Shown piece by piece: positions 41,129 through 54,334 of a stretch of 64,000 bases of DNA. The notes under the pieces were generated by a model. It was not told the origin of the DNA and did no database searches. It was given only the letters and a program-made list of their open reading frames with translations. This DNA comes from Anaeromyces robustus. Lineage: Eukaryota; Neocallimastigomycota; Neocallimastigomycetes; Neocallimastigales; Neocallimastigaceae. Position 1 is the first letter of the stretch; each line of letters begins with the position of its first letter. The DNA lies in assembly GCA_002104895.1 (NCBI GenBank), contig MCFG01000034.1:52501-116500 (forward strand), written 5' to 3'. The position numbers were made by a program, and so were the translations under genes.

Positions 41129-43920
41129 ATATAAATATTAAAAAAACAAAGTTGTATGTTAAGCTTCTTTAATATATATAAGCACTTTAAAGTATAAATA
41201 TAAAAATGTATATACAAATGTAAATTTTTTAATTGCAGAAAAGCTATTACATACTATAAAAAAGTTTATTAATTATATAAATTAAAATTTTTAACCAAAA
41301 TAGAGATAAAAAAAAAGAAGAATAAAAGAATTAAAAGTTATTTATCTTTTATTAATAAATTATAAGTTTATTTATTAATATATTATTGTTTATTCTTTTT
41401 ATTATTAATATTATTTATACGTTTAAACCATAACCATCTTAATATATACAATTAATAATTAATAGTACTTAAAAATAAAATAGTTAGTATAAGCATGATA
41501 GCAATCATTTTAATTATTAATAATTTCAATGCTTTTTTTCCTTTATTTTAAAAAAAAATATTTAAATATTAAAATACATGTTGATTTAATTTTTTAACCA
41601 TTATTTGATTATAAAATATAAAATATATATGTCAAATATATTTTAAATTTTATATTTCATAAATTTTAGTTAATTTACAATATTTTTTCAATTATAAAAT
41701 ATACAAATACAATTCTATATTAGTTTTTTTTTTTTTTTTTTTATTTTAAGTTTGTTTAGAGAATTCCTTTAAATAACTTTATTTAAGAATAATATATAAA
41801 ATAATATTGAATGTAATTAGAAAATAATTATTAATTATTTAATAATTTTAATATATATATATTAAACATTTAAAAAAGAAAAAAAGAAATATATAATATA
41901 AAAAAAGGGACATTTTCTATAGTATAAATTTTTTTACTAATCATGATTAGTAATTTAATTCTTTTTAGATATCGAAAAATGGCTAAGCAGTTTTTTCTCT
42001 TTTTTTTTTTCTTTCTTTTTTTCTTTTGTTATTATTATTATTAAAATATTAATGATTATATATAAAAATAAAATAATAATTTCAAAAAAGGAAAATGAAT
42101 ACAGTAAAACTTATAACAATCCATAAATGCTTAAAGAATAAAAGATTTTACATATAGTACCATTGTAAATTATTAACAATGTATTTAATAATAATAGAAA
42201 ATAGAAAAATATTGATAATAATATGAAGGAATAAAAGAGTTTTAGTTAATTAATATATTATTACTTATTATTACTTATTATTTATTATTATTTGAAAAGT
42301 GGAACTAAAGTATTAATATTTAAAATCACGTACATATCACTATTTTAATTAACAAATTTATTTTAATATAGGTAACTATACATTATATATATAAGAAAAA
42401 TATATATAAATATAAGTATAAATATAAATATAAATATAAATATAATAAATACAAATATAAATATTTTATATACACTTTTATTAATTATTAATTATTAATA
42501 AATATTATATAATAAACTATGTATGTATTATCAATTTTTTATTAATATACGTTACACAATATATTTGATTCAAGTTTAAGTATAATAAATTTAAATATAC
42601 TTCAATAATTAAATTTTCATATTTTAAAAAATTTTATTTAAAAAATTAATTTTTTAAAAAAATTTCATCATTTTTTAAATAATTGCAAATTTTTTTTTTA
42701 TTCTTCATATTAAGATATTATAAAGTAAACTTTTGTAATAAATTTATTAATTAAAAATTGTATTGGAAAAAATATAAAAGCTTCGAAATTTTTCTCTTTT
42801 TTTTTTTTTCTCTTTTATAAAAATTATTAATTTCTTTATAATTAATACTAATTTGACAAATAAATATATTAAGTAAATATATATTAATAAGGTAATTTTT
42901 ATTATAAAAAACACAACAATAAAAATACAAATATATATTTATATTTTTATATATAAAGCGATAACAAAACCAATTACTAATAGCTTTTATCAATATTGAA
43001 AGACTAAATAATTATTATAATAATATACATTATATAAAGAGTAGATAAAGTTATAAACAAAGTCAGTTTATTGTTATAAACAAGGTCAGTTATTTTTATT
43101 ATAAATTTTTTTATTTATTTATTTTTTTTTTAATAAAAACATATAGAATCATTAATTAATCAATTATAAATGTTAATTTTTCAGTAAAATTTTCACATAA
43201 GTTAAAATTTTATATAAAAAGACAAATAATATTCTTATTCTTATTTTTTTATTTTAATATTCTTATTATTTTCATATATTTTTCTCTTTTATTTTTCATA
43301 TTATAATAAACAATTATTTAGAAATAATTATTTTTTTCCTAAAATTTTTTTTTGCTAAGCACTTTTTTAAAAAAAATTTTTTAATATATTATAATATATT
43401 ATTAATATATATTAATAATATATAGTTTTTTCTATTAGTTTATAGTAAATTACTTTATAATAAAAAATATTTATTAAAATAATAATAATAATAGTAGTAA
43501 TAGTAATAGTATAATAATAATAATAATAATAGTAATAATAGTAATAATAATAATAATAATAATAAATATTTTATAATAAATATTTTGAAATATATTATTT
43601 ATTTATTATATGATTAACAAATATATATTATTTATTTATTATATGATTAACAAATATATATTATTTATTTATTATATATTTAACAAATATATATTATATA
43701 TTACTTTTATAATCTAGAGTATTTTTTTAATGACAATAGGAAAAAAGAATTTTAAAATCTTTTTTTTTTTATTTTAAATAGGTATATTAGTATTCTTAAT
43801 TCTTATATAATCAAAGATAATTGACAAAGTAAATTATTTATTATACAAATAATCATATATATTATTTCATAAAAATTATATAATAATATTTATTTTTTTC
43901 TCATTAATATATATTTAGAT
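39770..43920. other. Large gene-free spacer, divergent promoters
   Basis: 4.1 kb between the SUN gene start (-) and the RING-RRM gene start (+). It is almost entirely A/T with A-runs (41089-41126), T-runs, AAATAT arrays and a 34-bp minisatellite (43588-43697). I see a weak imperfect inverted repeat near 40701-40750 (CACACT/AGTGTG) and a 20-bp direct repeat TTATAAACAA-A/G-GTCAGTT at about 43053 and 43074. No exon is supportable. Confidence 0.6.
43588..43697. repeat. 34-bp minisatellite, about three copies
   Basis: The unit contains TATTATTTATTTATTATATG then ATTAACAAATA. The third copy is diverged (ATATTTAAC). It lies about 220 bp upstream of the RING-RRM start codon. Confidence 0.85.
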
Positions 43921-46900
43921 ATGAAAAATAACGACTCAAGCAATTATATTAATAATAGTAATAATAATAATAGTAATAATCAACCAAATCTTTATAAAAA
44001 GACTAAGAGAAACAATATGGTATAAATATAAAATATAATAATGTAATATTTTATTATTAATACATAAATAACATATAAATATGTAAAAACATATACTTTT
44101 TTAATTTTTTAATTAGCAAAATCCAACAAGCGATTTTCATTCTTCGATATTCTATGAATACCCTCATAGAGCAGAAAAAAAACAATCACTACCAAATTTA
44201 AATAAATTAAGAGAATACGACTGTCATTGGAATAAATGGAGTAACTATAATTCCAATCCATTAGTATTTTATCCTAATCCAGTAATAAGTTCTACTAATA
44301 GTATTAATAATGTAAATAGTTTATATGGTCCAAATGGCCCAAATTATTATAATGGTGGTTTTTCTGGACCTCAAAAAAGTTTTTCAACAAATTTTGAAAA
44401 TCAAAATCAAAATCAGAATCCTAATTATAAGTTTAATAATATTATTTATAATAATAATATGAAATTACCATTAAATACACATGTGATGAAACTAAATAAT
44501 TATAATAATAATAATAATAATAATATTAATAATAAAGTACAACCAAATATTAATAACAATATTATTAATACGAACAATGATAATATTAATAATTTGAATA
44601 TAAATAATAATAAAACTTTTAATAATAATGGTAATAATAATGGTAAAAGTAATATTAATAATAATAATTATTTTAATTAATATTATAAAAACAATAACTA
44701 TAAAAATTATTATAATAATAATTTATTTTTTTTTTTTTTTATTTTTTTTTAACATTTCTAAATATAACAAAAAAAAAAAAAAAAAAAGGACATTATAATG
44801 CTTTAGGAAATAATATTTTTTCACCACAACTATTACCGACAAATCAAATATCAAATAATCAAAATTTTTTAAAATCTAAAAATAATAATACTCATTTAAA
44901 TATGATTAAACAAATTAATATGAATATGAATATGACTATGCATAAATATAGTAATAATCATACAAATAGTAATAATACTAATTTTAATAATATTAATGAT
45001 ATTAATTTATCAAAATTTCCATCTGATGAATCAAATAAATCTTCAATAAATCATCCTATTATTGAAGCTAAAAATTCACCTTATAACAATAATAAATCTA
45101 TTATGCCATTAAGACTAATTAAAAGCAGTGATAATATTGATCTTTTGAAAAAGAATTCATTAGAATTCAAAAAAAATTTTTTTAATGATGATAAAAAAGA
45201 TATCTTCATAAATTATGGTATGATTAAATATAAAGATTTATATTAATATAAAATTTATACAATAAAATATTTTTAATTATTAATAATAAATCAAATATAA
45301 CTAATAATTTTTTTATTATATCTATATGTATATTAAATCACAATTAAATTATAATTATAAAAGATGAAGATATAGTTAATAAATCATGTGATTTATGTTT
45401 AAAAAGACCAGGAAGCGTTGAGCTTTTATATTGTCACCATATGTAATAATTAAATAATAAATAATTTTTTTAATAATATAAAAAAATAATGAGAATACAT
45501 TTTATAAAGGTATAAAAATTTTTATTTGCTTCATTACTAATATATTTTAATTTATTTTTAGATTATGTGATAAATGCATACAAAATGAACACTTATATAA
45601 TAAAGATGGTAATATGATGAAATGCTTTTGTGGAGAGGTAAAAAATAATCATATTAATTATTTTATAAAATAATTTTAAATTATTGATTGTTAATTTTTA
45701 ATTATTTAATTTAATATTTAAGATTGTTTGCTATATGAAATATATTTATGATAATAAAAATTTAAAAAGCAATAAAAAAGAAAATCATGATAATAATAAC
45801 AATAATAACAACAACAATAATAATAATAATAATAATAATAACAACAACAACAACAACAATAATAATAATGATAATCAAAATACAGCTATTAATAATACAA
45901 CTAATATTAATAGTAATATTAAAACCAATCCAAGTCCTACATTTAATGGAAATATGTATAATATTTTAACTTTAGAAAGAATCTTCCCTGTACCCTCTAC
46001 ATATTTACCTGTAATTAAATTGAGCAATGTAAAGTATTAACATAAATTAAATATGTAAATATATATCAATATATAAATAAATAAATAATTATTAAATATA
46101 TTTATATTATTTTAATCCAGATTCCTTGGGATCTTTCACAAAAAGATGTTTTAGCTTTTTTTTATCCATTAAAGGTATTTTTAATATAATAGATAATAAT
46201 AAAAAAAAAAAATTTTTTTTTTCTTTCCAAAATTTTATAAAAATGTATATTTAAAATCATAATTAAATATACATTTTATTATATATAGAGAGAGCAATTT
46301 TTATACATATAATTTTTTATCTTGTTTTTTTATTTTTTATTTAATAATTATATATATTTTTATTAATTAATTACATAGATACCAGCAGCTCATGAACCAC
46401 CTTATTTTACTCAAGGTATTCATATTATAATGAATCGTACTTCAGGAAAAACATTTTCCGATGCTTATATAGAATTTATTACTATGGAAGATGCTAATAC
46501 TGCTATTGAAACAAGAAATAAAACTATTTTAAAAGGAAGAATTGTAACTATTTCAAAAAGTTCACAAGAAGAATTAATGAAATCTTTATTTCCAAGTTGG
46601 GCAGGCAATTATATAAAAGGTATTTTATATATATATATATATTTCATTTTCCATTTTTAAAAAAAGTTTTTTATTTTTTTATTTATTGATTGTATATATA
46701 TAATTTAATTTATTTTTTACTATTAAATAAATAGATAAAACTACTTCCAATAATTCATCATTAATACCACCATCTCCTATAAATACATCTTCTGTATCTA
46801 TGGGTACAGGTATTATTTATGGAGGATTAAATACCAATTATGCTAAAGATGGATGTTTTCTTACTAGAGATGAAGTGAGTGCTATCTTATTAGTATGTAA

Positions 46901-49900
46901 AAATTATAAACTTCATTTTAGTAGAAAATGTGCCGAGAGACCATTTGAAAATGTTATATCTATTATAAGTAAAATTCCATGGCACATTCCAAACATTATT
47001 AATACATTACATCGTGATCATATTTTTGAACTTTTAAAGTGTAAGTTATTATAATAATAAATTATTTATAATAATAAACTTTTTTTTTTTTTAAACTGTT
47101 TTGATTAATATATATTTTTATATATTTTAATAGTATCTTTAGAATCATTAAAAACTCATTTATCTAAAGAATATATTAATATTTCACCTACTTTAATGAA
47201 TCGTTTAATACGTTCTGGATTATGTTGTCCAGGTTTTACTGATAAACAAAAAAATATGATATTAAATTTTTCTGTATGTATATATAATTTAGTATGATTT
47301 TATTATTTATAATTATTTTAATTATTTAAATTAATATTAAAATGATAATTAAAATAATAATAATAATAATAATAATAATAATTTAAATACTTTATATAAT
47401 ATTATATTTTATATTAAATCCATTTTAATAAACATATTATAGAACCATGAATGCCCAAATGATATTGAATTATTTGTTTATAAAGATGTAATTTTTATAT
47501 TAGTATTATTTTTAATAAATATATTTATTTAATAATATAATAATCAATTAAAAATATTAATTATAATATTTTTTTTTTTCACTTTTTTAATTTAAATTTA
47601 TTAGAAAAATTTAACAGATAAAAAAGAATCCTATACATCATATAATTCTACAAATACAGATTCTTTTAGTTCTGCTTATCCTTCTCCACCAAATTCAATT
47701 AAAACTATTTCTTCAATTTCTAGTCAAAAAGATATTAAAAATGAAAATGAACATATATTAAATAATGAAGGATATACTTCAGGAATATTTGAACCTAATA
47801 ATCAAAGAAGTAGTAATAATAGTGATAGTAGTATTAGTAGTCATGATAGTAGTAGTAATAGTAATTGTAGTTATTGTAGTGATAATAATATATCTACAAA
47901 CTCATATACTCAAATACAACCTAATATCAACAATAATTGTACAATATTTGAATCACCTGAAAACAAAATTTTAACATTAAATAATGTACAGTTAAATAAT
48001 AATAATAATTATGATAGTAATAATGATAATATTTTTAATGAAAATTCATCTTTTCCCATTGAATATAACTTAACTGAAAGTAATAGTAAGTTAAATTCAT
48101 CATAAAAAAATAATATAACTAAATTTTAATATTTTTTTTATTGATAATTTTCTTTATCATTTTAAATTAATGATTTAATAATTTCTCTCTTTTTTTCTTT
48201 TTCATTTTTTTACTATTTTAATTATTATAATTATAATTACAAAGTTGAAGAAAAATTACTAATTGATAATATTAATAATATTTTTTTAAATAATTCTTTT
48301 AAATCAGAAACTTCACCTAATAAAGTAAGTAGAAAAAAATAAATAAAAAATTTTTAATAATATTAGTTTTTTTTTTTTTTGAATAAATATATAGGAATTT
48401 TTATTACTTTTTTTTATAATATATTATTATTATTTTTCTTTCTGTTTCTTTTAAGTTATATTTTACTTATTTTTTTTTCTATTTCCCCTCTTTTTTTAAT
48501 GATTATTTTTAATTAGGTTAATTCAGATATAAATTTTTATAAAAATACACCTTCCAATTTTGTTTTAAATTCTACAAATAATTTAAATATAAATAATAAT
48601 CAAACTGAAACTAAACCCAATTTTGATTGTCCTTCTTTAATACCATCTACTATTTCAAATAATCTTCCATTTAAAACAACCATAAACTCATCAACATTTT
48701 CTTCTTTTACTTCTACTACTTCATCTTCCGTTTCAAAAGTTAATGAAAATCAATTTCAATATCAATATCAAAATCAAAATCAAAATCAAAATCAAAAATT
48801 TTATTCATCATTTTCTACAACAAAAGCATTAAATTGTACAACAACAACTCAATCTATAATTCCAACAAAAAATTTGATTCCACCCCCATTACCCATTCAT
48901 GGTAATGATAATTATTTTAATCAAAATCATTTAATAAATGATAATTTTAATTCTGTACCTTTATTACAACCAACACCACTTTTATCTCAACGATTCATTC
49001 AATCTTATGATCCTTTTATTATCAATCCAAAATTTTCTGTCTCAAAATTAAATAATAGTTCAACAATAAATGAAGGTAAAAATTAAATAATTAATAATAT
49101 AAAAATTAAAAATGTATTCAATATTAATATAAAATATTTATTAATTTTTAATTATTTAATTATTAATAATTTGTTTATATTCATTAATCATTATCAAAAT
49201 TAAAATAAAATAAAATAAAATAAAATGAAAAATAAAATAAAATAAAATAATAATGAATAATAATAATAAATAATAATAATAATAATAAAAGAACAAGAAA
49301 AGGAAAAAGAAAGAAATAGTAATTTTACTCCATTTATTACATCTGAAGGATTAATTAATAAGAATTTACAAATTAGACAAAACCAAAATATAAATCATAA
49401 ATTTGAAAAGGTATTATAATGAATATTTAATAATATTATTATATTATTATACTTTAAATTTATTTATTTATGCTTTATGTTATAATAATATTATATTGAT
49501 TTATTTTTATTTAAAGACTATAATATCTCCTTTAATTGTAAAGACTACTTGTAATGATACAGAGTTAAAGCCAATACCTGTGACCATGTCAATGACAATG
49601 ACAACAACTCCTGTAACATCACCTATTAGTTCACCCAATTTTTCATCTCAGTCTATCACAAATCCTTCCATGAAAATTTTAAATGAAATATTGTATGATA
49701 AAAATGAAAAAGAAATTGAAGATTCTAAAAATAATGAAACTGAAATTGAAAATGAAAATAAGAATGAAAATGAAAATGAAAATACTTTTAATACCAATAT
49801 TAATACTATTAATACTAATAAGGATACAAATACTATTAAAACTTTAAAAAATATTATTCAAGATTTAAATAATAAATGTTTGGAATATGATGAAAAATTA

Positions 49901-50023
49901 AAAGAAGTTTTAGAATATAACAAAAAATTAGAAAATAAAATTTTAAAATTAGAAAAAAATACGGATAAAGAAGAAATGGAAAAAAAAGAAGAAGAAGAAG
50001 AAGAAGAAGAAGAAAAGAAGTAG
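43921..50023 (+). CDS. RING-finger plus RRM RNA-binding protein, 16 exons
   Basis: Exons: 43921-44019, 44117-44642, 44789-45217, 45364-45442, 45562-45637, 45723-46028, 46121-46174, 46379-46619, 46735-47040, 47134-47273, 47443-47487, 47605-48085, 48245-48324, 48517-49075, 49292-49410 and 49517-50023; about 1,348 aa, all phases consistent. The N-terminus is Asn-rich. A RING-type zinc finger spans about 360-401 (CDLC, YCHHMLCDKC, CFC), split by introns. After a poly-Asn tract, an RRM follows at about 495-590: LPVIKLSN-IPWDLSQKDVLAFF, then a DAYIEF RNP1-like strand and GRIVTISKSSQEELMKSLFP. A conserved helical block (about 625-755, FLTRDEVSAILLVC..RPFENVISIISKIPW) follows, then a long low-complexity tail ending in a coiled coil and poly-Glu. 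The RRM type resembles a fungal RNA-binding family without a standard name. RING suggests ubiquitin ligase activity coupled to RNA. The exon 2 donor could be 12 bp earlier. Confidence 0.82.
45790..45873. repeat. Coding poly-Asn (AAT/AAC) tract
   Basis: An in-frame run of about 28 Asn codons, mixing AAT and AAC, between the RING and RRM of the 16-exon gene. Codon mixing suggests selection on the protein tract or an old repeat rather than a fresh microsatellite. Confidence 0.85.
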
Positions 50024-51382
50024 TAAAGATTGAAGGTTAATAAAAAAATATAATATATAATAATATATAATAATCAAAAAAAAATTCTTATTTTAAAAAT
50101 GATAAAAATAAATTTAAATATAAAATAAATATTTAAAATAATTTAATGTAAAATAATTATTAATATTTTATTATTATATTTTTTTTATTTTACTTTATTA
50201 AATAGGGAATAAAGAAGAAAAAAAAAAAGTAATTGAATCCACTACCAATTAAATAATTAATTATTTTTTTCACCATCATTTTAATTTATAATATTAAATA
50301 ATACTTAATAATATTTATGATTATTATTTATGATTATTATTTATTTTTATTACTTTCTCTTCTTCTTCGAAATCATCAAAGAATAATTAATTATTGAAAT
50401 CCAATATATAAATATTATATACATTTTTTAATTTTTTATATTTAAATATAAAATATTTTATTTTATTTTATTTTTTGCTTTTTGTTTTTTATTTTTTGTT
50501 TTTTATTTTTTGTTTTTTATTTTTTGTTATTAAATAAAAATTAATATAATATTTTAATATAATAAATATTATATTGTGTTTTATTACTAATTTTTAACTA
50601 TTTTTTTTTTTTTAAATCTTATTTATAATTAACAATAGTAAATTTTTTTTTGTTTTGTTAATAATATTTATTATTATTTATTATTATAATTAATTAAATG
50701 TATTTTAAATTATAAATAATACTAATATATAAATTTATAAATAATAAATAAATAGATAGATAAATAAATATAATAAATAAATAAATAAATAAATAAATAA
50801 AATAAATAAATAAAATAAATAAATAAATATATAAATAAATATATATATAAATATATATAAATATTTTAAGGACAATTTCAAAATCATCATTTTATACTTA
50901 TTTTTTAATAAATAAAATAAATATAAAATGATGATTTACTTTTTATTTAAATGTATTTTTTTAAATATTTTTATTCTTTTATAAAATTTATTTTATTTAA
51001 TTTTATTATATTTATAATTACAATTTCTTGTTTTTATTTTTTTTTTTTTCCTTTGTTCTTTTTTTTTTTTTTTTTATATAATTATATATATTATATTAAT
51101 GTTTATAAATTTAAATTTATAACTTTTTTTTTTTATGAAAATATATATATAAAATAAAATAAAGATATATAAAAATTATATATATATATTTTTTATTGAA
51201 AAAAGAAAAAATGATAACCAAAAAGTGTTTTACAAAAAATAATAAAATAAATAAAATAAAATAAAACATATATAAATATTAAAAGAAGGTATATAATATA
51301 TATATCTTAACATTAAAAAAATATATATTAAAGATAAAAAAAATTCATTTTTAATCATAAATAATAATATAAATAATTGATT

Positions 51383-51421
<39 letters not shown>

Positions 51422-51739
51422 TCAATAAAAGAGTTTAAAAAAATAATAATAAATAAATATATAATTCATTTACAACTCTTTTATTTTAATGAAAATGAAA
51501 AAAATAAATATTTATATTTATGTATTTATTATTTTTTTTTTTTTCATTAATTAATATTTTTATATAATTTAATTATTATATATATATAAGTATTGATTAA
51601 TGAAAAAAAAAAAAAAAAAAATTAATAAAATAAACTCTTTTGATGATTGTCCTTTTTTTCTTTTTTTTTTTTTTTTTTTTTTTTTTTTGTTTTGTTTTGT
51701 TTTGTTTTGGTTTGTTTTGTTTTTGAATTCTGTTGTTCT

Positions 51740-51780
<41 letters not shown>

Positions 51781-51796
51781 TTTTTTTTTATGGATT
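50024..51796. other. Convergent 3' spacer
   Basis: Between the RING-RRM gene (+) and the PRL phosphatase (-). It contains GTTTTTTATTTTTT repeats (50468-50527), an AAAT array (50750-50830), an A-run (51389-51419) and T-runs with TTTTG units (51660-51775). No gene is supportable; open frames here are poly-Phe/Ile artefacts. Confidence 0.6.
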
Positions 51797-52796
51797 TTAC
51801 ATATATAAATTGTATTTCTTCTTTTTAGATAATTTAGTACTATCTGTTTCGGGAACTACATTTACATTTTCATTAGATGGAAATTCAGCGCTATTTTTAC
51901 TAGAATTTGTGGAAGAAGAACTTTTAGATTTGAAAATTTTATTAAAATTAAATAAAATACTGGTACGATTGGTATTGCTAGAGGATGATGGTGGAGCTGA
52001 ATTATCATTACTATGTTGACCAGATATATTAGAACATGAAGAAGAACTTGCTTTAGAAAGATTACTTACAGATTTAGAACTTGGACTTCTTTTTCTAATA
52101 TTAAAAGAAGAAGTAGCAGGTTTTACAGATAAGAAATTACCACTACTTTGTTTACCATTACCATTACTATTACCATTAATTCCATTTGTATTGTTACTAC
52201 TTTTATTCTTTTTTAATATAATACTTGCTAAAACAGAAGTCTTTTTGTTATATTGTCCTCTTTTGTAACTATCTAAATAAGCAATTTGTTTAGAATTAAA
52301 TGCACCACGTCTATAACGTCTAATATAAGTAACAGCATCTAAAGATTCCATTCCTGATTCAATCAATGCAATAGCCACTAAGGCTGGTGCACGTCCTAAT
52401 CCTGCAACACAATGAATGGCAATTGTTGGATCATGATGTGGTCCTGCAATATAATCATCATTACTTTTAATTGCTGTTTTCATATCAAATTTCTTATTAC
52501 AATGAATTTGACCAAAACGTTCTTCTACTAAATTTAACCAATTCTGAATAATCTCTGGTGGTGGAACTGTACCATCTTGGAAATGCCAATCATGAACATT
52601 AATATTATGTTGCTTTAATGAATCAATATCATAAGATGGTTCACAAACACGAACGACATCTACGATATTATGAGCAGTAAATTCCTGTTTTATATTAAAA
52701 ATGAATTATTACGAAATAATATAAAAATATATTATATAATATAAAATAATATAATATAATAATGTAATATATAATTAATATTTTTATAATTTTATA

Positions 52797-52861
<65 letters not shown>

Positions 52862-53009
52862 TGATAATAACAAAAAAACATACTTCCAAATATATTGGTA
52901 AATTTTCATTGGAAGGGCAATCCAAGATTAAAAATCTCATATTTCTGAAAGTAACATAACTAAAAATTCTTGAAAGTTGAACAGAAGGCATTTTGTTACA
53001 AGTTGACAT
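51797..53009 (-). CDS. PRL/PTP4A-type protein tyrosine phosphatase with Ser-rich tail
   Basis: Exons 53009-52884 and 52684-51797, 337 aa (human PTP4A1 is 173). Dual-specificity fold: YVTFRNMRFLILDCPS opens the domain. VRVCEPSYD holds Cys56, equivalent to the redox Cys49 of human PRLs. WHFQDGTVPP gives general acid Asp79. The P-loop HCVAGLGRAP has nucleophile Cys134 and Arg140, with the PRL-specific Ala after CV. RRGAFNSKQ..YLDSYK follows, as in PRLs. Two differences from animal PRLs stand out. An insertion of about 20 residues precedes the P-loop. The C-terminal prenylation CaaX box is missing and replaced by about 115 Ser/Asn-rich residues ending in a Lys cluster. PRLs control Mg2+ transport (CNNM binding) and growth signalling. 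The start is the first ATG; a second in-frame ATG lies six codons later. Confidence 0.92.
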
Positions 53010-54124
53010 ATTTATAAAAAAAAATTGTGTTGTATTGGATTTTAATAAAAAAAAAGGTTCTTTCTAATATTATTTTTGATTACTTTTTTGTAATATTCAA
53101 TTAATACTTTGAATATAAAATAAATTACTTGTATTATATAAATTATTTTTATGTTAGTTTAAAAAAAAGAAGAATATACTTTTTATATATTATTATTATA
53201 TTATTTTATTATCAGAAAAAATAAATTTTTATGAAATATTTGATTTTTATAATATGAATATAAAATAAATTACTTGTATTATATAAATTATTTTTATGTT
53301 AGTTTAAAAAAAAGAAGAATATACTTTTTATATATTATTATTATATTATTTTATTATCAGAAAAAATAAATTTTTATGAAATATTTGATTTTTATAATAT
53401 GAAGATTATATATATTGAATTAATATGTATTTTTTTGTGTATATATATATATATATATTTTTTGTTTTGTTTTGTTTTGTTATTACTATTATTAAATAAA
53501 AAAGAGTAGTTTTATATATTTACGTTTATTTTTATAATAAACTGTGGAATTGAATTGAATTTAATAGAATGATTTATTAAAAATATTGTATAATTTATTA
53601 GATATGATTTTATAAAACTAAATATATTTTGAATTAAACTTAAATTATTTATTGTCAAGTTTATTTCAGTGATATGAATATATAATTATATTATTATATT
53701 GTTTTTGGTTTTTCTTTTTAATAAATAGATATAAATAATTTCCTTAAATTATTGTTAACAATTAATATGTTTGAATTTAAATTAAATATTTAAGATATAT
53801 ATAAAAAATAATAAAAACTAAAAATTGAATAGATATTTATACAATAATAATCTTTTTATTATATATAAATAATATTTAGTTAATAAATTAATAATGATAT
53901 ATAAAAATTAACTATATATATATAATATTATCATTTATTACCTTTTATTATTTATTATAATTAGAATTAACTTAATACTAAACAAATTTAAATAAATTAT
54001 AATAAAAGTAAAAATATATTTTTTCTATATAAATTTATTTTATTAATATAAAAGATAATTGATTTTGAATTTGCTTTATTTTGGTATATGTGTATATATA
54101 GGTTTTATTTATGATTTTTAAAAA
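53010..54124. other. Intergenic: PRL promoter
   Basis: 1.1 kb, AT-rich. It contains an exact 145-bp tandem duplication (53111-53400), a TTTTG array (53461-53481) and nothing else I can support. Confidence 0.6.
53111..53400. repeat. Exact 145-bp tandem duplication
   Basis: The block starting GAATATAAAATAAATTACTT at 53111 is repeated base for base from 53256 to 53400. The two copies abut with no spacer. It begins about 100 bp upstream of the PRL start codon, so it may duplicate promoter elements; it is recent or an assembly artefact. Confidence 0.92.
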
Positions 54125-54334
54125 CTAGCCACCGTCTTCATGCTGTGAAAGACAATAGTAATTTAAGAAGAATTCACAATCACATTCACTTTTATTTCCA
54201 CAAGAGATTTTGTTTCTTCTTTCGTTAATAATATCGTGAATTCTGTTGATAAATGGATCAAATGAAAATGTTTCAATAACGACGTTAATCGCTCTAGACT
54301 GATATCTTTTATATGTTGAAAAATCTTCTCTCAT
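54125..54334 (-). CDS. Small ORF, 69 aa, unknown
   Basis: ATG to TAG with no low-complexity sequence. It begins MREDFSTYKRYQSR, has a central amphipathic stretch with FDPFINRIHDIINERR, and a C-terminal Cys group (SCGNKSECDCEFF..YYC). Base composition is clearly richer in G/C than the flanking DNA, with codons such as GCG, AAC and GTC, which supports a real coding sequence. It could be a complete small protein or the last exon of a gene whose upstream exons I cannot see. I do not recognise the family. There is no signal peptide or membrane segment. Confidence 0.55.
   Translation of the reverse strand: MREDFSTYKRYQSRAINVVIETFSFDPFINRIHDIINERRNKISCGNKSECDCEFFLNYYCLSQHEDGG

Noticed and set aside
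42751-42993. 80-aa minus-strand frame in the 4-kb spacer
   Set aside because: Lys/Asn/Ile/Tyr composition equals that expected of random AT-rich DNA; no motif and no flanking exon signals.
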